Shown here piece by piece: positions 24,340 through 36,129 of a stretch of 64,000 nucleotides of DNA. Made by a program: the position numbers and the translations under genes. The stretch comes from Limonium bicolor (taxonomy: Eukaryota > Streptophyta > Magnoliopsida > Caryophyllales > Plumbaginaceae). The DNA is taken from assembly GCA_023374045.1 (NCBI GenBank), contig CM041782.1, forward strand, positions 251,867,810 to 251,931,809. The letters run 5' to 3'. The notes beneath the pieces were generated by a model. That model did not search any database. It was not told the DNA's origin and saw nothing but the letters and a program-made list of their open reading frames with translations. The stretch's first letter is position 1. Each line of letters begins with the position of its first letter.

Positions 24340-25390
24340 TCGTGATAAACCATGGTGGGGAATGAAGACAAGTCAAGTAAAGATCGAAGGAAAAAGAAAG
24401 TTACAACTGATACGAGCGGGGGTGAGGACGAAATATACTGGAGACTTAGAACGTGAAAAATGATCCCTAGTTTTTGTCGAATGCGGAGCATCTAGGCATG
24501 CTTCTCATAGGGATGAAATTCGACGGAACTACCGGATTCGTGGCATGGAAAAGGAACATGTCTATAGCCCTATCATCCAAGAATAAAATAGGCTTCATTG
24601 ACGGACGGTGAAGAGAGAAGATTTTCCTCCGGCGAGATTTTTAAGAATGGAAGAGATGCGACCATATGGTCATCTCGTGGCTGCTTACGGTGCTGGAGCG
24701 TGACATAGCTGAGAGTGTGGTGTTCAATCCCACAGTGGAACTCGTGTGGAACCATTTGATTTCTAGATTTGAAAAAAAAAATGTCGCACGCCTGTACACT
24801 CTTGAGCAAGAATGGCAGCAATAAAGCAAGGGGACGACACAGTTTGATCCTATTATAGAAATCATTAGGGATGAAATTGACTTGACAGACACATTGCCCG
24901 CGTGCTCTTACATGAGGAATGACCAATTTAAGGAATACATTAGGTGACAACGATCAATTAAATTTCTCATGTCCGTCAACCCTAAATATGCTCAAGTACG
25001 GGGGAATGTCTTGATGATGTCGCCACTTCTCTCAGTGCAACACATTTACTCGTTGCTTGTTCAAGAAGAGCGACAGAAGGGCGTGGGGGCTGGAGGAAAT
25101 CAAGAGGAAAACATGTTTTCTTTCGCCACAGACTTCCGAGGAAGAACATCAATATTCAACACCAAGTGTCAAACCAGAAGCCCAAACTCTAGACGAAGCT
25201 CTCTACACTGTAATCACTGGCAGAAGACGGGACACACCGAAGAAAAATGCTTTATAAAAATTGGTATCCCCCCAACTGGTGAAACCCCAAGGGAAGGAAA
25301 AATTCCACTCTTGCAAATGTCGTCGACAACAGGGATGGAAGCTCTGTTGAAGACTCAACCAAACTCAATACCAATTCCAGAGAGATAACA
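24340..25390 (+). pseudogene. Copia Gag remnant
   Basis: Shifted frames still show Copia Gag landmarks: 'FVAWKRNMSIALSSKNKIG' (24,520-24,600), 'MVISWLLTVLERDIAESV' (about 24,665), 'LLVQEERQKG' (about 25,050) and the zinc knuckle (25209-25250). The knuckle reads C-N-H-W..GH..C: the second zinc-binding Cys is Trp, so it should not bind zinc normally. Several frame shifts and stops make it nonfunctional. Confidence 0.8.
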
Positions 25391-25596
25391 ACCAGGACAT
25401 ACGCTGCAGTGGAAATAATCAGATTCTATCACATATGGCCAAAAAGTGAGAGGAAGGAGGTGAAAGGATCAGTAAGAGCAACACTAGCTACAACTTTGTC
25501 GGTAATAGTTTTTTAATTTCTAGAACTAAAACTTTACATGATCATGTTTCTTGCTGTAATGATAAAGAACCTACTGATAGAAATGTTTCAGACTAG

Positions 25597-25800
25597 ATTA
25601 TGGATTCAGGTGCATCACAACACATGTGTTGTGGTCTTACAATATTCATTAATTACAAACAGTTAGATCATTCCCAAGTTGTTAGTATGCTCGATGGCCA
25701 TCCTCAAAAGGTGAATATATAGGGAATGTTAAAACTGACAAATTGATTACCTTGACCAATGACCTCTATCTTTCTTTTTTCAACTTTAATATGATTTTTG
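25597..25800 (+). pseudogene. Copia protease start, truncated
   Basis: The active-site segment 'MDSGASQHMC' is clear at about 25600, preceded by a stop where Trp is usual. The following 'FFNFNMIFVARLT' matches the region after the active site in Copia proteases. The frame ends at the right arm. Confidence 0.78.
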
Positions 25801-25823
25801 TAGCTAGGTTGACCCCAGAAATG

Positions 25824-25932
25824 TGTTGGGTTAACTAACAGAGTGTTAACTACTAACAGAAGAGCTAACAACTAACAAAGAGCGTATATAACATTGACTC
25901 ATAAAAGCTAAATACAATACTGTAATACTAAC
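25824..25932 (+). mobile_element. Copia LTR-like tip of right arm
   Basis: It starts TGTTGGGTTAAC and carries TAAC-rich repeats and GCGTATATAACA, a candidate TATA box. It mirrors 23995-24102. Its orientation fits a 3' LTR start for the spacer element, but after about 110 bp it joins LINE-side sequence instead of the LTR tail seen at 24103-24272. Confidence 0.55.
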
Positions 25933-26399
25933 GTTGGTAGAGCAGGGAAAGGAAGAAAGAAGAAACTATGAGCGGTACATAACATCAGACATATTTACAA
26001 TACGGTGTGTTTTATCAATTGTGTTTGGAACATATTCAATCCTCGATATTATTAAGGTTCCACACCCTCGTTATAGAATTTTCAGAGTGAGAGGTTCTAA
26101 AAGAACGCGCCTATTACGCACCACCCTCTTTTCTCTTCTTCATCAGAGTTTACTCCCTACGGGAGTTGTCAGTGAATTTATCCCTGAGAGAGGGAGTCAA
26201 GAGTGGAAGAGATGGAAGTCAACAATACGGTTGTAATAGTTGTAATAGGAGTTAAGGCAGAGGTAGGGTGTACTCTCTAGCACCCGACCAATTATTGGTC
26301 CCTGAGATATTCTCACCTGAGCGAGACACACAGGAGTAGGGGCAGAGAGAATTTTCTTCTAGATGTTTACAGGGCCATGCAGTCTCACTCAGAGTCTAC

Positions 26400-28085
26400 T
26401 TGCAGCAGGAACTTGCAGTCTCTCTCGAAGCCTACATGCATCCGGCCTCGATCAGAATGCAAGCAGAGACAGAACATTTACTCCCACGGTGCACGTCTTC
26501 TCGAGCTACAATGGTAGTAGTTGGGTGTGTGAGACTTTTGATCTTCTCCTCTTTCCCGTTCACTCTCGCTTGTATGAGAGGTGTCAGGGGCATTAACTCC
26601 GACGGATTAGATTTCATCCAAAGTACCGCCTTCTGCATGCCGGTTGCGTCACCGAAGATTTGTAATGTCCCCCCAGACGATCCTCTAGACCAGCTACCAA
26701 AATCTCCTCTCCTTTTCCCTATTCCTCCTCTTCATCCCTATCACAAACGACCAGAGATAATCATTAGCAGCCTAATTCAAAAATTCCTCCCTTTTTTTAG
26801 CATAGCCCCCTCCATGGATTCTATAATCTCCAACTGCTCTCGCCTCCATATCCACCCAGCGGAATCCACCTCCATTGAAGAAGCTTGCCTGATTATGGAA
26901 CCAAATTCCCCGATATTTGGCAAAGCTTTATTTGGTAGAATATGGAGTCCTACCCGAATAGGAGCTAGACTTATGCAAAACATCATGGTGCATATTTGGA
27001 AACCCAAGGCCTATTTCCAAGTCTCAGAAGTGGGAGAGAATCGTTTCACATTTCAGTTTACCTCAGATGATACGGAAGTTATTATGTCCAATGGTCCATG
27101 GCATTTCCAGCACCATCTTCTAGTTGTGATGGCCTTAGACTCCAACTTACCTATTGAAGAACATGAACCCAAAGCTATCAAGATTTAGGCAGGGATTCAT
27201 AAAATTCCCTTGGCCTTTTTCAATAGACCCTCAGCTATTAACTTAGCAAACAAGATAGGCTCTTTCATCGAATGCTCAGCCCACATCAATCCTCTTAGAG
27301 CCTGATACCTGAGAGTTAAAATAGAGATCAAGCTCATTGAGCCCTTCTGCAGAATGATAGTTGTCAAAATTGCTAATGGCAATAGGGTTTGTCGTATTTC
27401 CTATGAAAATCTACCAAGCTTCTGCTACAGATGTGGTTTTCTTACCCACACTCTTAATGATTGTAAAGTACCGAAACCCAGCCCCAACTCCACAGAAAGC
27501 CCTTGGATTCGATCTGAATTTGCTAGTTCTTTAGCTTCTGTTACAGATTCTTTTCTCCTTGACCAATGGAAGGAGGAAGGCATCCTGGATGGTATTACTA
27601 CTCTAGCTACTCAGGCGTAACTTGTCCCCCTGGTTAAGCTTCCCACGGTCAATGTTGATCTCTCCCTAGCTACTAAGCCGGTAGACATTGTTCCTATTCC
27701 ACATAAACCCCCTCATATTATTCAAGGCCACCCCATGCAAACTCAAACCCAACATAGAACCCTAGTGTCTCCCCAAAGTTCCTCCAACACTTCTTCTTCT
27801 GCACCCCCAGGCTTTTCAAAACCTTTTCTCTATGTCAGACGCCCAAGACTGATCCTTCCTAACTCCCCTCTATCAAATTTCACATCTGGAACTAATGATT
27901 TTGAGAAAAAAATCTATCAAAATTTTGATAGGAGGTCAGCCCTTTACAAGTTTGAGAAAGATCTCAAAGGAAAGAAGAAAGGTGGAGATGCCAACTACAC
28001 CCTGGATGACTCAGCTCCTCTGATCAATATCAATCCATCCCATCAAGAAGTCAATTCTCCCCTAATGCCCAACACCTTCACCTAA
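26400..28085 (+). pseudogene. LINE ORF1: DUF4283/CCHC protein, right copy
   Basis: Residues 1-262 (26400-27188) include the DUF4283-type domain in the C-terminal half. A stop at 27186 separates it from the segment with the CCHC_4 knuckle 'CYRCGFLTHTLNDC' (27423-27464) and the Ser/Pro-rich tail to 28085. An in-frame start also exists at 26815 (MDSIISNC), which may be the real one because the domain begins there. Small differences from the left copy lie around 26465 and 27065. Confidence 0.82.
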
Positions 28086-28374
28086 AACCTTGCCTCCCAA
28101 CAGCCTAGCCCCCTTGAGGGTCCTGATAGACTTTCTTCCCAAAATCATACCTCCATCACCCGAGATAAAGGGAAAGCCAAAATGTTCCCTGAACACCTTC
28201 TTCATGCATCCTACCCTGACAAATTCAAACACAAAAAAAAAAAAAGCTTGCGAACCTTAGTCCACTGATGATTAAATCCTCTATTAACTGGGAGGATTTG
28301 GAGGAGACTGAGTAACCATGAGTTTTTGTCTACTCTAAGGCAGACTTTGAGGAGGATCAGGGCTGCCACTCCAA

Positions 28375-31335
28375 ATGAGTTGCTTGTCCTTTAACTGCCG
28401 AGGGTTGGGTCGCCCTTGTGCAGTGGTCTGGGTCACTAGTTTACTCAGGAAACACAAACCCGACCTAGAGTTTTTAATGGAGACCCATAGATCCATTCTT
28501 GAGATGGATCGCATCAAAGTTCGTTGGTCAAAGTATAGTGGCATTGCAGGTGCTAGCAAGGGAAAGAGTGATGGTTTAGCCCTATTATGGAAAAAGGACC
28601 TAGCTATTTCGATCATCAACTTCTTCCATCACCATGTGCGGCAGAATTCAGTTTCTCAGGTATGAATCCTTTTACTCTCACTGGTTTCTATGGATGGCCT
28701 AACTGGGAGAAAAAATACTCTCTTGGGAACTCCTTAATAATCTTAGTAGGCATGTCCATCTTCCCTGGGTGGTTGTAGGTGACTTCAACCAAATTTTGTA
28801 TGAAAGGGAAAAAAAGGAGGGAGAATCAGAGAGGAAAAACATATGAGTCCTTTCAGAGAAATTATTCAAAAGCTGGAGCTAATAGATGTGGGTTTTGTGG
28901 GATATCCTTATACCTATACAAACTGTCAAGACCCTCCATATACTTCCGAGAGTAGGTTAGATAGAGCTTTTTTTTTCAAAGATGCCTTGAATATGTTTTT
29001 TACCTCCTCTGTTTCTTCATTTACCTAGGGAAAGATCGGATCACTGTCCAATCCTTATTAGATTCTTAGGAAACCACCTCAAAAGAGAATTTTTAGATTT
29101 GAAAATGGGTGGCTTCTGGAAGATAATGTAGAGAGAGAACGTTTCTCAAGTATGGGGAGATAAGGAAGGTATCTCAGTACCAATATTCAGACATGTAAAT
29201 TGAAGTATTACAGTGGAAAGGGTGGTCAATTGCCAGAATTCATCATAAGATCAAGCTCAAAAAAAAGAGTTGGAGAAAATTACAAGGGATAATTTCTCAG
29301 TTTAGGCGGGGGCCAACAGAAAACGTATTCTTACTGAGATTGAACTTCTTTGTTACAAGGAAGAAATCTACTGGAAACAAAGGTCCAGAGATAAGTGGGT
29401 AGTAGAAGGTGATAAAAACACAGCTTACTTTCACCTTAAAGCTAGCTCTAATAGAAGGAGAAAGGAGAATTTTGGCCTCCAATCTGAAGATGGATCCATG
29501 AAATTTGAGTGGGGTGATATTGAGAAAATATCCAGAGATTATTTTCAATCCTTTTTTACAGCAGGAAATGTTACTAACCCTGATTTTTTCACTGATGGTG
29601 TCTCAGGTTTACTTCCACAAGATCTGAGAGAAGACCTTAAGAAGCCTTATACAACCAGTGAGATTTTGAGTGCTTTTAAACAGCTTAGTTCCAATAAGGC
29701 TCCGGGTCCTGATGGTTTCAATGGGGAATTCTTTAAAGCCTTTTGGCCTACTGTAGGAGAGCAAGTAATGTCCACTATTCTCAATATCCTCAATGGTCTC
29801 TCAATTCCCTCCTCTCTCAATAAGTATTACATTGCTCTGATCCCAAAGGAAAAGGGGCCAACTCAATAGCTAATTTCAGACCTATAGCCTTATGCAACTT
29901 TGTGTACAAAATAGCCACCAAGTTTTAGCCAATAGAATCCAACCATTCATTCTGCCCTTGATTATTTCTGAAAATCAGTCTGGGTTTGTGAAAGGTAGAT
30001 TAATCATAGATAATGTTATTTTGGCTAGTGAGCTTCATCATAGGATTGCTCAGTCCCAAGCAAAAAAAGAGGTCTTTTTCCTGTAAGTTGGACCTTAGCA
30101 AGGCTTATGACAGATTGGAGTGGCCCTTTATTAACTCTCTACTTATTTCCATGGAGTTTCCAGATGTGTGGAGAATTCCAATTATGAATTGCATCTCTTC
30201 TGCTAGGGGGGCTATGATTGTTAATGGTTCCCCAGGAAAACAATTCACTCAGTCTAGAGGCATTAGGCAAGGGGATCCCCTCTCACCTTTCCTTTTTATG
30301 TTAGCTCACGAATCTTTATCTAGGACTCTAAATGCAGCTATGGACAGAAAAGAGTATCTTGGTTTAGCCCTTTCAAAAAAACTCTCCTCCTATATCTCAC
30401 ATAGCCTTTACTGATGACATAATAGTATATGTTCAAGCAACTACTCCTAATATCCTCTTTCTGGATAACTTGCTACAAAGATTCCTTTCTTGTTCTGGAC
30501 ATGAAATAAATTACCACAAATCAGAAATCATCTTCAGTCCCAAAATCCCACAGCAGATTAAAACTTCTCTAGCCAACCTCCTCAGTGTCCAGGAAGTTCC
30601 CCATTTTGCTAAATATTTAGGATTGCCTACCAAGGTTGGTAGAAACAAGAAGGAGAGCTTCAACTACCTCATCGAATCCCTCAGAAAAATAGTTACTAGT
30701 TGGAAAATTCCTTTGGCACAATCGGCTAGATCCATCCTTCTATCTAGTGTTCTTCAGTCCTTACCTACCTTCACTATGTCTCTTTTCAAATTGCCTCAGG
30801 GTGTTATTTCTAAGATGAATTCTATCCTAGCTCATTTCTGGTGGGGAGGATCTTCTGCTAAAAAAACCGATGCACTGGAAAAGTTGGGATAAGGTTTGTT
30901 CCTCTAAAGAAGTAGGGGGGATGGGTTTTAAACACGTTGAAACCTTCAACTCAACCCTTCTAGCAAAACAATTTGGAAGATCATGACTAACCCAAAGTCT
31001 CTAGTAGCTAGATCCCTCAAAGCTACCTACTTTCCTAACCAGAGCATTCTGGATGTTGTTTCTTCTCCTCGAGATAGTTCTATCTGGAAATCTCTCCTTG
31101 AGGGGATCAAGATCATTAAATTATGAAGCCTTAAGGAATTGGTAATGGGCAAGATACAAACATTTGGACTTCTCCTTGGATCAAAAGAAATCAACCAGGT
31201 TGCTCCTACAGTAGAAAACCAAGCAACAGTCCTTTAGACAAAGTGAGTCAGCTCATTGTCCGGTCAGTAAGGAGTGGGATATTGACAAGATTTCCAACAA
31301 CTTCCAGAGATTAGACCAATCTCCATCCTGAATAC
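28375..31335 (+). pseudogene. LINE ORF2: endonuclease-reverse transcriptase, right copy
   Basis: The endonuclease domain starts at 28375, and 'GYPYTYTN..SRLDRAF' lies near 28,890. RT runs from about 29,600 ('APGPDGFNGEFF') to 30,450, with FTDD at 30407-30418, the same Ala-to-Thr change as the left copy. The post-RT zinc-binding region breaks off at 31335. Several frame shifts differ in position from those of the left copy (for example near 29,860, 29,930 and 30,065). Confidence 0.85.
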
Positions 31336-31635
31336 TGTTAAGTGTCTAAATGAGCATGTTTTATAGGTGTAATTCATATATTATATCAGCACTTTTCTGC
31401 TCATTTCTCACTTATCATGTGTTTTTCCTCTAGTTTTGTTTTATTGATTATCTCACAAATTTATTGGTTAAACATGAGGAAAAGCCAAGCTAGGAAGAAA
31501 GTACATGAAGAGACGAACATATAGACACAAACGGCTCAGAAAACGGACTTATAACGAAGAATGTAGAGCCGGTTGAAGATTGTTATATATATGTATAATA
31601 TATATAATATTGCACGCACGACACAAACAGAGGCA

Positions 31636-31860
31636 ACCGCCCCGTATTGGGCGGTCTACTCTAAGGCTACCGCCTCAAATATAGGCGGTCAAGACATAGG
31701 CTACCGCCTAAATAATAGGCGGTCAAGACTATGAGGCTACCGCCTAAATAACAGGCGGTCAAGACCACCAGACCGCCCAATATAGGCGGTCAAGACACAA
31801 CAGAACCGCCCAAAATGGGGGCGGTCAGCACAGAGGGAACCGCCTTTTTAGAGGCGTTAA
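31636..31860. repeat. ACCGCC..GGCGGT hairpin array, seven units
   Basis: Same unit order as 18060-18292. The last unit is damaged (one arm of its stem has lost a G). Confidence 0.88.
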
Positions 31861-32025
31861 GGCTAAAAAATCAACCGCGACTAGTTTCTTCTCGCGCCGT
31901 CGTCTGCAACTGGCCTTATCTATCTACTCCAGCACCGTCTCGCGTGCAGCTGTCTGTCCCCTCTGCAATAAATGAAGATAGCAATCAATGCTCAATCAAT
32001 TTACGTACGGATGCCTATCTCAATT

Positions 32026-32037
32026 CTCTATATAAAC
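32026..32037 (+). promoter_or_regulatory. TATA box of Athila-type LTR, copy B
   Basis: CTCTATATAAAC about 690 bp into the LTR and about 165 bp after the hairpin array. The position fits the U3/R border. Confidence 0.6.
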
Positions 32038-33013
32038 CAACACCAATACTGCAACAAAACACCACGTACGACCACAGTCTGAAGAAATCAAATAAACACC
32101 ACACTCCATTCTCTTCCATTTAATTCCTCCCGTATCACCACACTTCTCCATCTTTATTTATTTTTACCATTTCACCTCATTCACGTACGTACTCAAGCAG
32201 AAGCAGTAAATTACAAAGAGAGAAAAGAGGCAGGCGAGTGCAGACCCGTATTCGCAGGCAGTTCCTGAATAATGTCTATTTCAATCTCTACTCTGTTTTT
32301 ATTTCTGTCAATGGCTGAGTAATCTCATAATTGTGCTTAGGATGGGTGTTTAACCCAAAATAACTCAGCGTATCTATAATACCGAGTTTGCTTATTAATA
32401 TTTGTTTTGTCTCTCTCTATTATTAAATGTTTAAGAACTGATCATTTTTACTCATTTACGGTTTCTCTAATTTCAATGATTTTGTAAAATTAGAGAATAG
32501 ACCACAAAGAGAGACAAACGTTAGATTTTATTCTCCTTGATTAGCAGATAAAATCCATCGCTGTTATAAAAAGAATTCTCACTTAAAGCTAATTAATGAT
32601 TTTAGACTTTTTCTGATTGTAAGAAGTTTAATGAATTAATTAAGAGCTGTCCTTATCTATGATTTAGAAAGGTCACAAGATAAAATTCTTAACAGACAAA
32701 TAAGAGCAAACTAGGATTATATTTATTATCTGAGTTATAACCGGGCGATTTCACCTTCCTTAGCACAGTTTCCATCCACTTAATCCACAACCGTTTTTAC
32801 TGTTTTTATTATTTCTTTAATAATCCAACAACAAATCAAGCTTGCCTCCGGCTAAACCCCTTTTACAGTTTTTAGTAACTACCTAAACTAGGATAATTAA
32901 ACAATCTCCTTGTGGATACGACACTTGTTTTACTACTACGAATAGGTACACTTGCCTAATAGTTTGTTATAATTCTATATTAATTACAGTGTAGTTTTAT
33001 CCCAACAAGTTTT

Positions 33014-33031
33014 TGGCGCCGTTGCCGGGGA
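33014..33031 (+). other. Primer-binding site, copy B
   Basis: TGGCGCCGTTGCCGGGGA, the tRNA-Asp-type primer site, six bases after the LTR end. Confidence 0.93.
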
Positions 33032-33203
33032 GATTGATTCCATCAATTTCCCTAGTTTCTGGTAGTTCACTCGCTATATAGTATAATCTGTTAATACTAT
33101 TAAATTGTTAATCTTGGACATCTGAATTGGACATCGGACTTCGGACCTGACTTGGACATTTGACTTCGGACTTTGGACAACTAATTTCTAACATCTTAAT
33201 ATT

Positions 33204-33360
33204 ATTGTCATTTCGTTCCATTGTCATTTCGTTCCATTGTCCTTTCTTTCCATTGTCTCTAACTACTAACTTTAAATTTCTTGTCATTTCGTTCCATTGT
33301 CCTTAACTTTTCGTTCCATTGTCCTTAACTTTTCGTTCCATTGTCCTTAACATTTCATTT
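33204..33360 (+). repeat. Leader tandem repeat, copy B
   Basis: About six copies of a unit based on 'tcgttccattgtccttaact', in the untranslated leader. A second short repeat (TTGGACAT/CTTCGGAC) precedes it at 33116-33180. Confidence 0.8.
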
Positions 33361-33592
33361 CCCCAGTATACTAACTTATAATTTCTGTATACTAACTCCT
33401 AACGTTTATCAGCCTAACCAATATTTCTGTCTTTCTTATTTTATTTACTAACTAATTTTGCAGCTTCCCGCAAACCACAAGTTATCTTCTGTGCATGCCA
33501 AATACTCGAACTCGAGGCTCTCCACCAATCAGTCCGAGCCCCCACCCGAGCGTACTTTATTTCAAGCGCAGAGAAACCTGAGAAACCAAGCC

Positions 33593-35480
33593 ATGGCCAA
33601 TAACGAAGTTATAAATGAAATGGACCATGCAATTCAGCCAGAACACCGTGCTCTCTCTGACTACCACCAACCGAATACCGAAGGAAGAGCATCAGCTATA
33701 GTTCTCCCTGAACTAACACCAGAAGAAGCCGGACGATGGGTTTTCAAAACCCACTACATAACACCGCCGTCCGGGATCTAGGCAAGTTTAGTGGAGCAAA
33801 CCCAGATGAAGCCCCAAATCATCTGAGTCTCTTCCTAGACTTTTGCAATTCCTTTAGTCAAACCGGCAACGTCAAAGAAAGAATCCGTCTACAACTATTT
33901 CCTCACTCGTTGTCGGATTCAGCAAACGGTGGTACCGAAGTCTTCCCTCCCGATCAATCACCACATGGCTTCAAATGGCCCAAAAATTCCTTGCCAAATA
34001 CTACCCAACCAGTAGAACGAGGCAATTGATCGGTGAAATCAATACTTTCTGTCAGGAGCCGGGAGAAACGTTGTACGACGCATGGGACAGATTTAAAGAT
34101 ATGCTTATGAAGTGTTCCCACCATGGTCTTGACGATCAATCCCTCTGCCTGTCCTTCTTCAACGGTCTGGATGATGGGAACCGACTACTCGTCAATTCCT
34201 CTGCAGGAGGGAGTTTCATGATGAAATCTCCTAAAGAAGGAATGGACCTTCTCGAAACCATGACGAGCAATACGAGACAGTGGACGAGATCCAAAGGAGA
34301 ACGCCACGAGCAGCAGGCCTACTCCACGTTGAGCCTACGATCATTTATCGGCTCAGATCTCGTCCCTTACAAAGATGGTGGAAAAGCTAACGACATCACA
34401 AAACGAAATTGTAAAAACAATAGCTTCCCCACCTACAAGTTCGTCGTCAGTTCCACCTACAGAAGGATGTGCCATATGCGCCGGTCCTCATGAAACCCCT
34501 CAGTGCGAAGGTAAAGGACAGTACGAGGAAGCAAACTTCATAGGAAACCGTCCCGGTAATTCCTACAACAAAACTTCAACAACAACTATCCATGGAGAAA
34601 TCACCCGAATTTCTCATGGAAGAATAATGATCAAAACCAAGGAGGTCAGAACAACAATCAAATACCTATCAGGGGAACAGACCCCAACCAAATTCTAACA
34701 TGGGTTATCGAGCACTAGGTGCCCCTCCTGGTTTCCAGCAGCAGCAACAACAACTAACCACAACCTCTTCTGATCCAAATGAGGAATTCAGAACTTAATG
34801 AAAGGATTCGTACTACGACCCACACCAGGCTCGTGGATCAAGAAGCCACTAACAGAAGGGTTGAAGCCCAGATACAGCAAACCAACCAACAGTTGGAGCA
34901 AATCAGTCAACAGCTTGCACAAAGGCCACCGGTGCCTTCCCTAGTCAGCCAGATCCAAATCCAAGGGAACAGGCCAAGGCAGTAACGTTAAGAAGTGGTA
35001 GGCCGCTCAACTCATCTCTCCCCCCGAGATGATACTGATAATCAAGAGCAGCAAGCTCATGAACCTCAAGAAAATCAGAAGAAGAACAGGAAGATGCTGA
35101 AGAAGCCCCTCCTCCTACAAAAATATTCCCGAGGAGAAGGAGTCCCCTGAATCTACTCCTTCCTCTCTCACTAAAATTCTTCCCCCACTTCCTTTTCCAA
35201 ACAGAATGAGAAAGAAAAATTTAGATGAACAGTTTGGAAAGTTTCTTACTCACTTCAAGAAGCTGACGATCAATATTCCTTTTGCCGATGCTTTAAAACA
35301 AATGCCAATATACGCAAAGTTCATGAAGGATATCATCACCAACAAAAGATCGTTGCAGGAAGTGGAAACTGTACACCTTACACAGGAAGTGTCAGCAGTA
35401 CTTCTCAAGAGTCTCCCTCCAAAACTTGGAGACCCAGGTTTGCCAATTATTCCATGTTCAATTGATAATGTTGATTGGTA
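33593..35480 (+). pseudogene. Gag and Gag-protease linker, copy B
   Basis: It starts MANNEV at 33593. Gag core blocks lie at 33,780-34,270 ('FLDFCNSFSQTGNVKERI', 'KFLAKYYPTSRTRQLIGEI', 'MKCSHHGLDDQSLCLSF'), and the zinc knuckle is at about 34,470-34,505. The linker contains Gln-rich and acidic stretches. At least five frame breaks are visible, at places mostly different from copy A. Confidence 0.82.
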
Positions 35481-35900
35481 GTGGTTATGTGATCTAGGAG
35501 CTAGTATCAATTTAATGCCACTGTCAACTTTCAACAAACTTAAAATTGGTAAATGCGAACCAACTTCTATTCAATTACAATTAGCAGATAGATCTTTAGT
35601 ATTCCCAAAAGGAATAATAGAAGATTTGATTGTTACTGTAGGAACCTTTGTGTTCCCCGCTGATTTTATTGTAATTGACATGGAAGAAGACACTAGGGTG
35701 CCCTTAATCTTAGGACGACCTTTCATGAGAACTGCTAGAGCACTAATCGATGTTGAGAAAGGAAAAATCATTTTAAGGCTGCATAACGAAACTCTAGAAT
35801 ACGACATGTCCAAGGTTATAGAAACCCGCTCATTTAGAAGACACCTTTTCTATAGACATTGTCGACTCTATTGTGCAGGATAATTTATCTGCTATTATTC
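35481..35900 (+). pseudogene. Aspartic protease, copy B
   Basis: Active site DLGAS (35491-35505), then 'LILGRPFMRTARALIDVE'. A stop just upstream (35,480), where copy A reads through with 'DCGSGLCD', marks two short deletions in copy B. The frame shifts again near 35,820. Confidence 0.85.
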
Positions 35901-36129
35901 GTAATGACGCTCTTGAAAATATTTTGTCTGAAATCTGTGATAACCGATTAGTATACCCTGACACAATCAAAATGGTAGCAGCTCTGGATAGAGTAAAATC
36001 ATACAAGAAATCATGCTACCCCCACCAGAGCCATTAGAGCTATCTACTCAGAAATTACCACCATCCATTGAACAACCCCCTCTCGTAGATCTGAAACAAT
36101 TGCCATCACATCTGAAGTATGTTTATCTT

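Larger units (their letters stand above)
24103..25823 (+). mobile_element. Truncated Copia-type element forming the palindrome spacer
   Basis: Single-copy sequence between the arms. It has an LTR-like tail ending TTGTAACA (to 24272), a tRNA-Met-type primer site, a broken Copia Gag and the start of a protease. It stops about 220 bp after the protease active site; integrase, RT and RNase H are absent. Confidence 0.75.
25933..31335 (+). mobile_element. LINE, right-arm copy, 3' truncated
   Basis: Mirror of 18588-23994: a 5' segment with an uncharacterised 100-codon ORF (25934-26236, identical in both arms), ORF1 (26400-28085), ORF2 (28375-31335). It ends exactly at the Athila-type 5' LTR with the flank ..CTGAATAC. 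Confidence 0.85.
31336..33007 (+). repeat. 5' LTR of copy B (inner right)
   Basis: 1,672 bp, TGTTAAGTGTC..CCCAACA, with a seven-unit hairpin array at 31636-31860 and a TATA box at 32026-32037. The array composition equals that of the inner left LTR. Confidence 0.9.
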
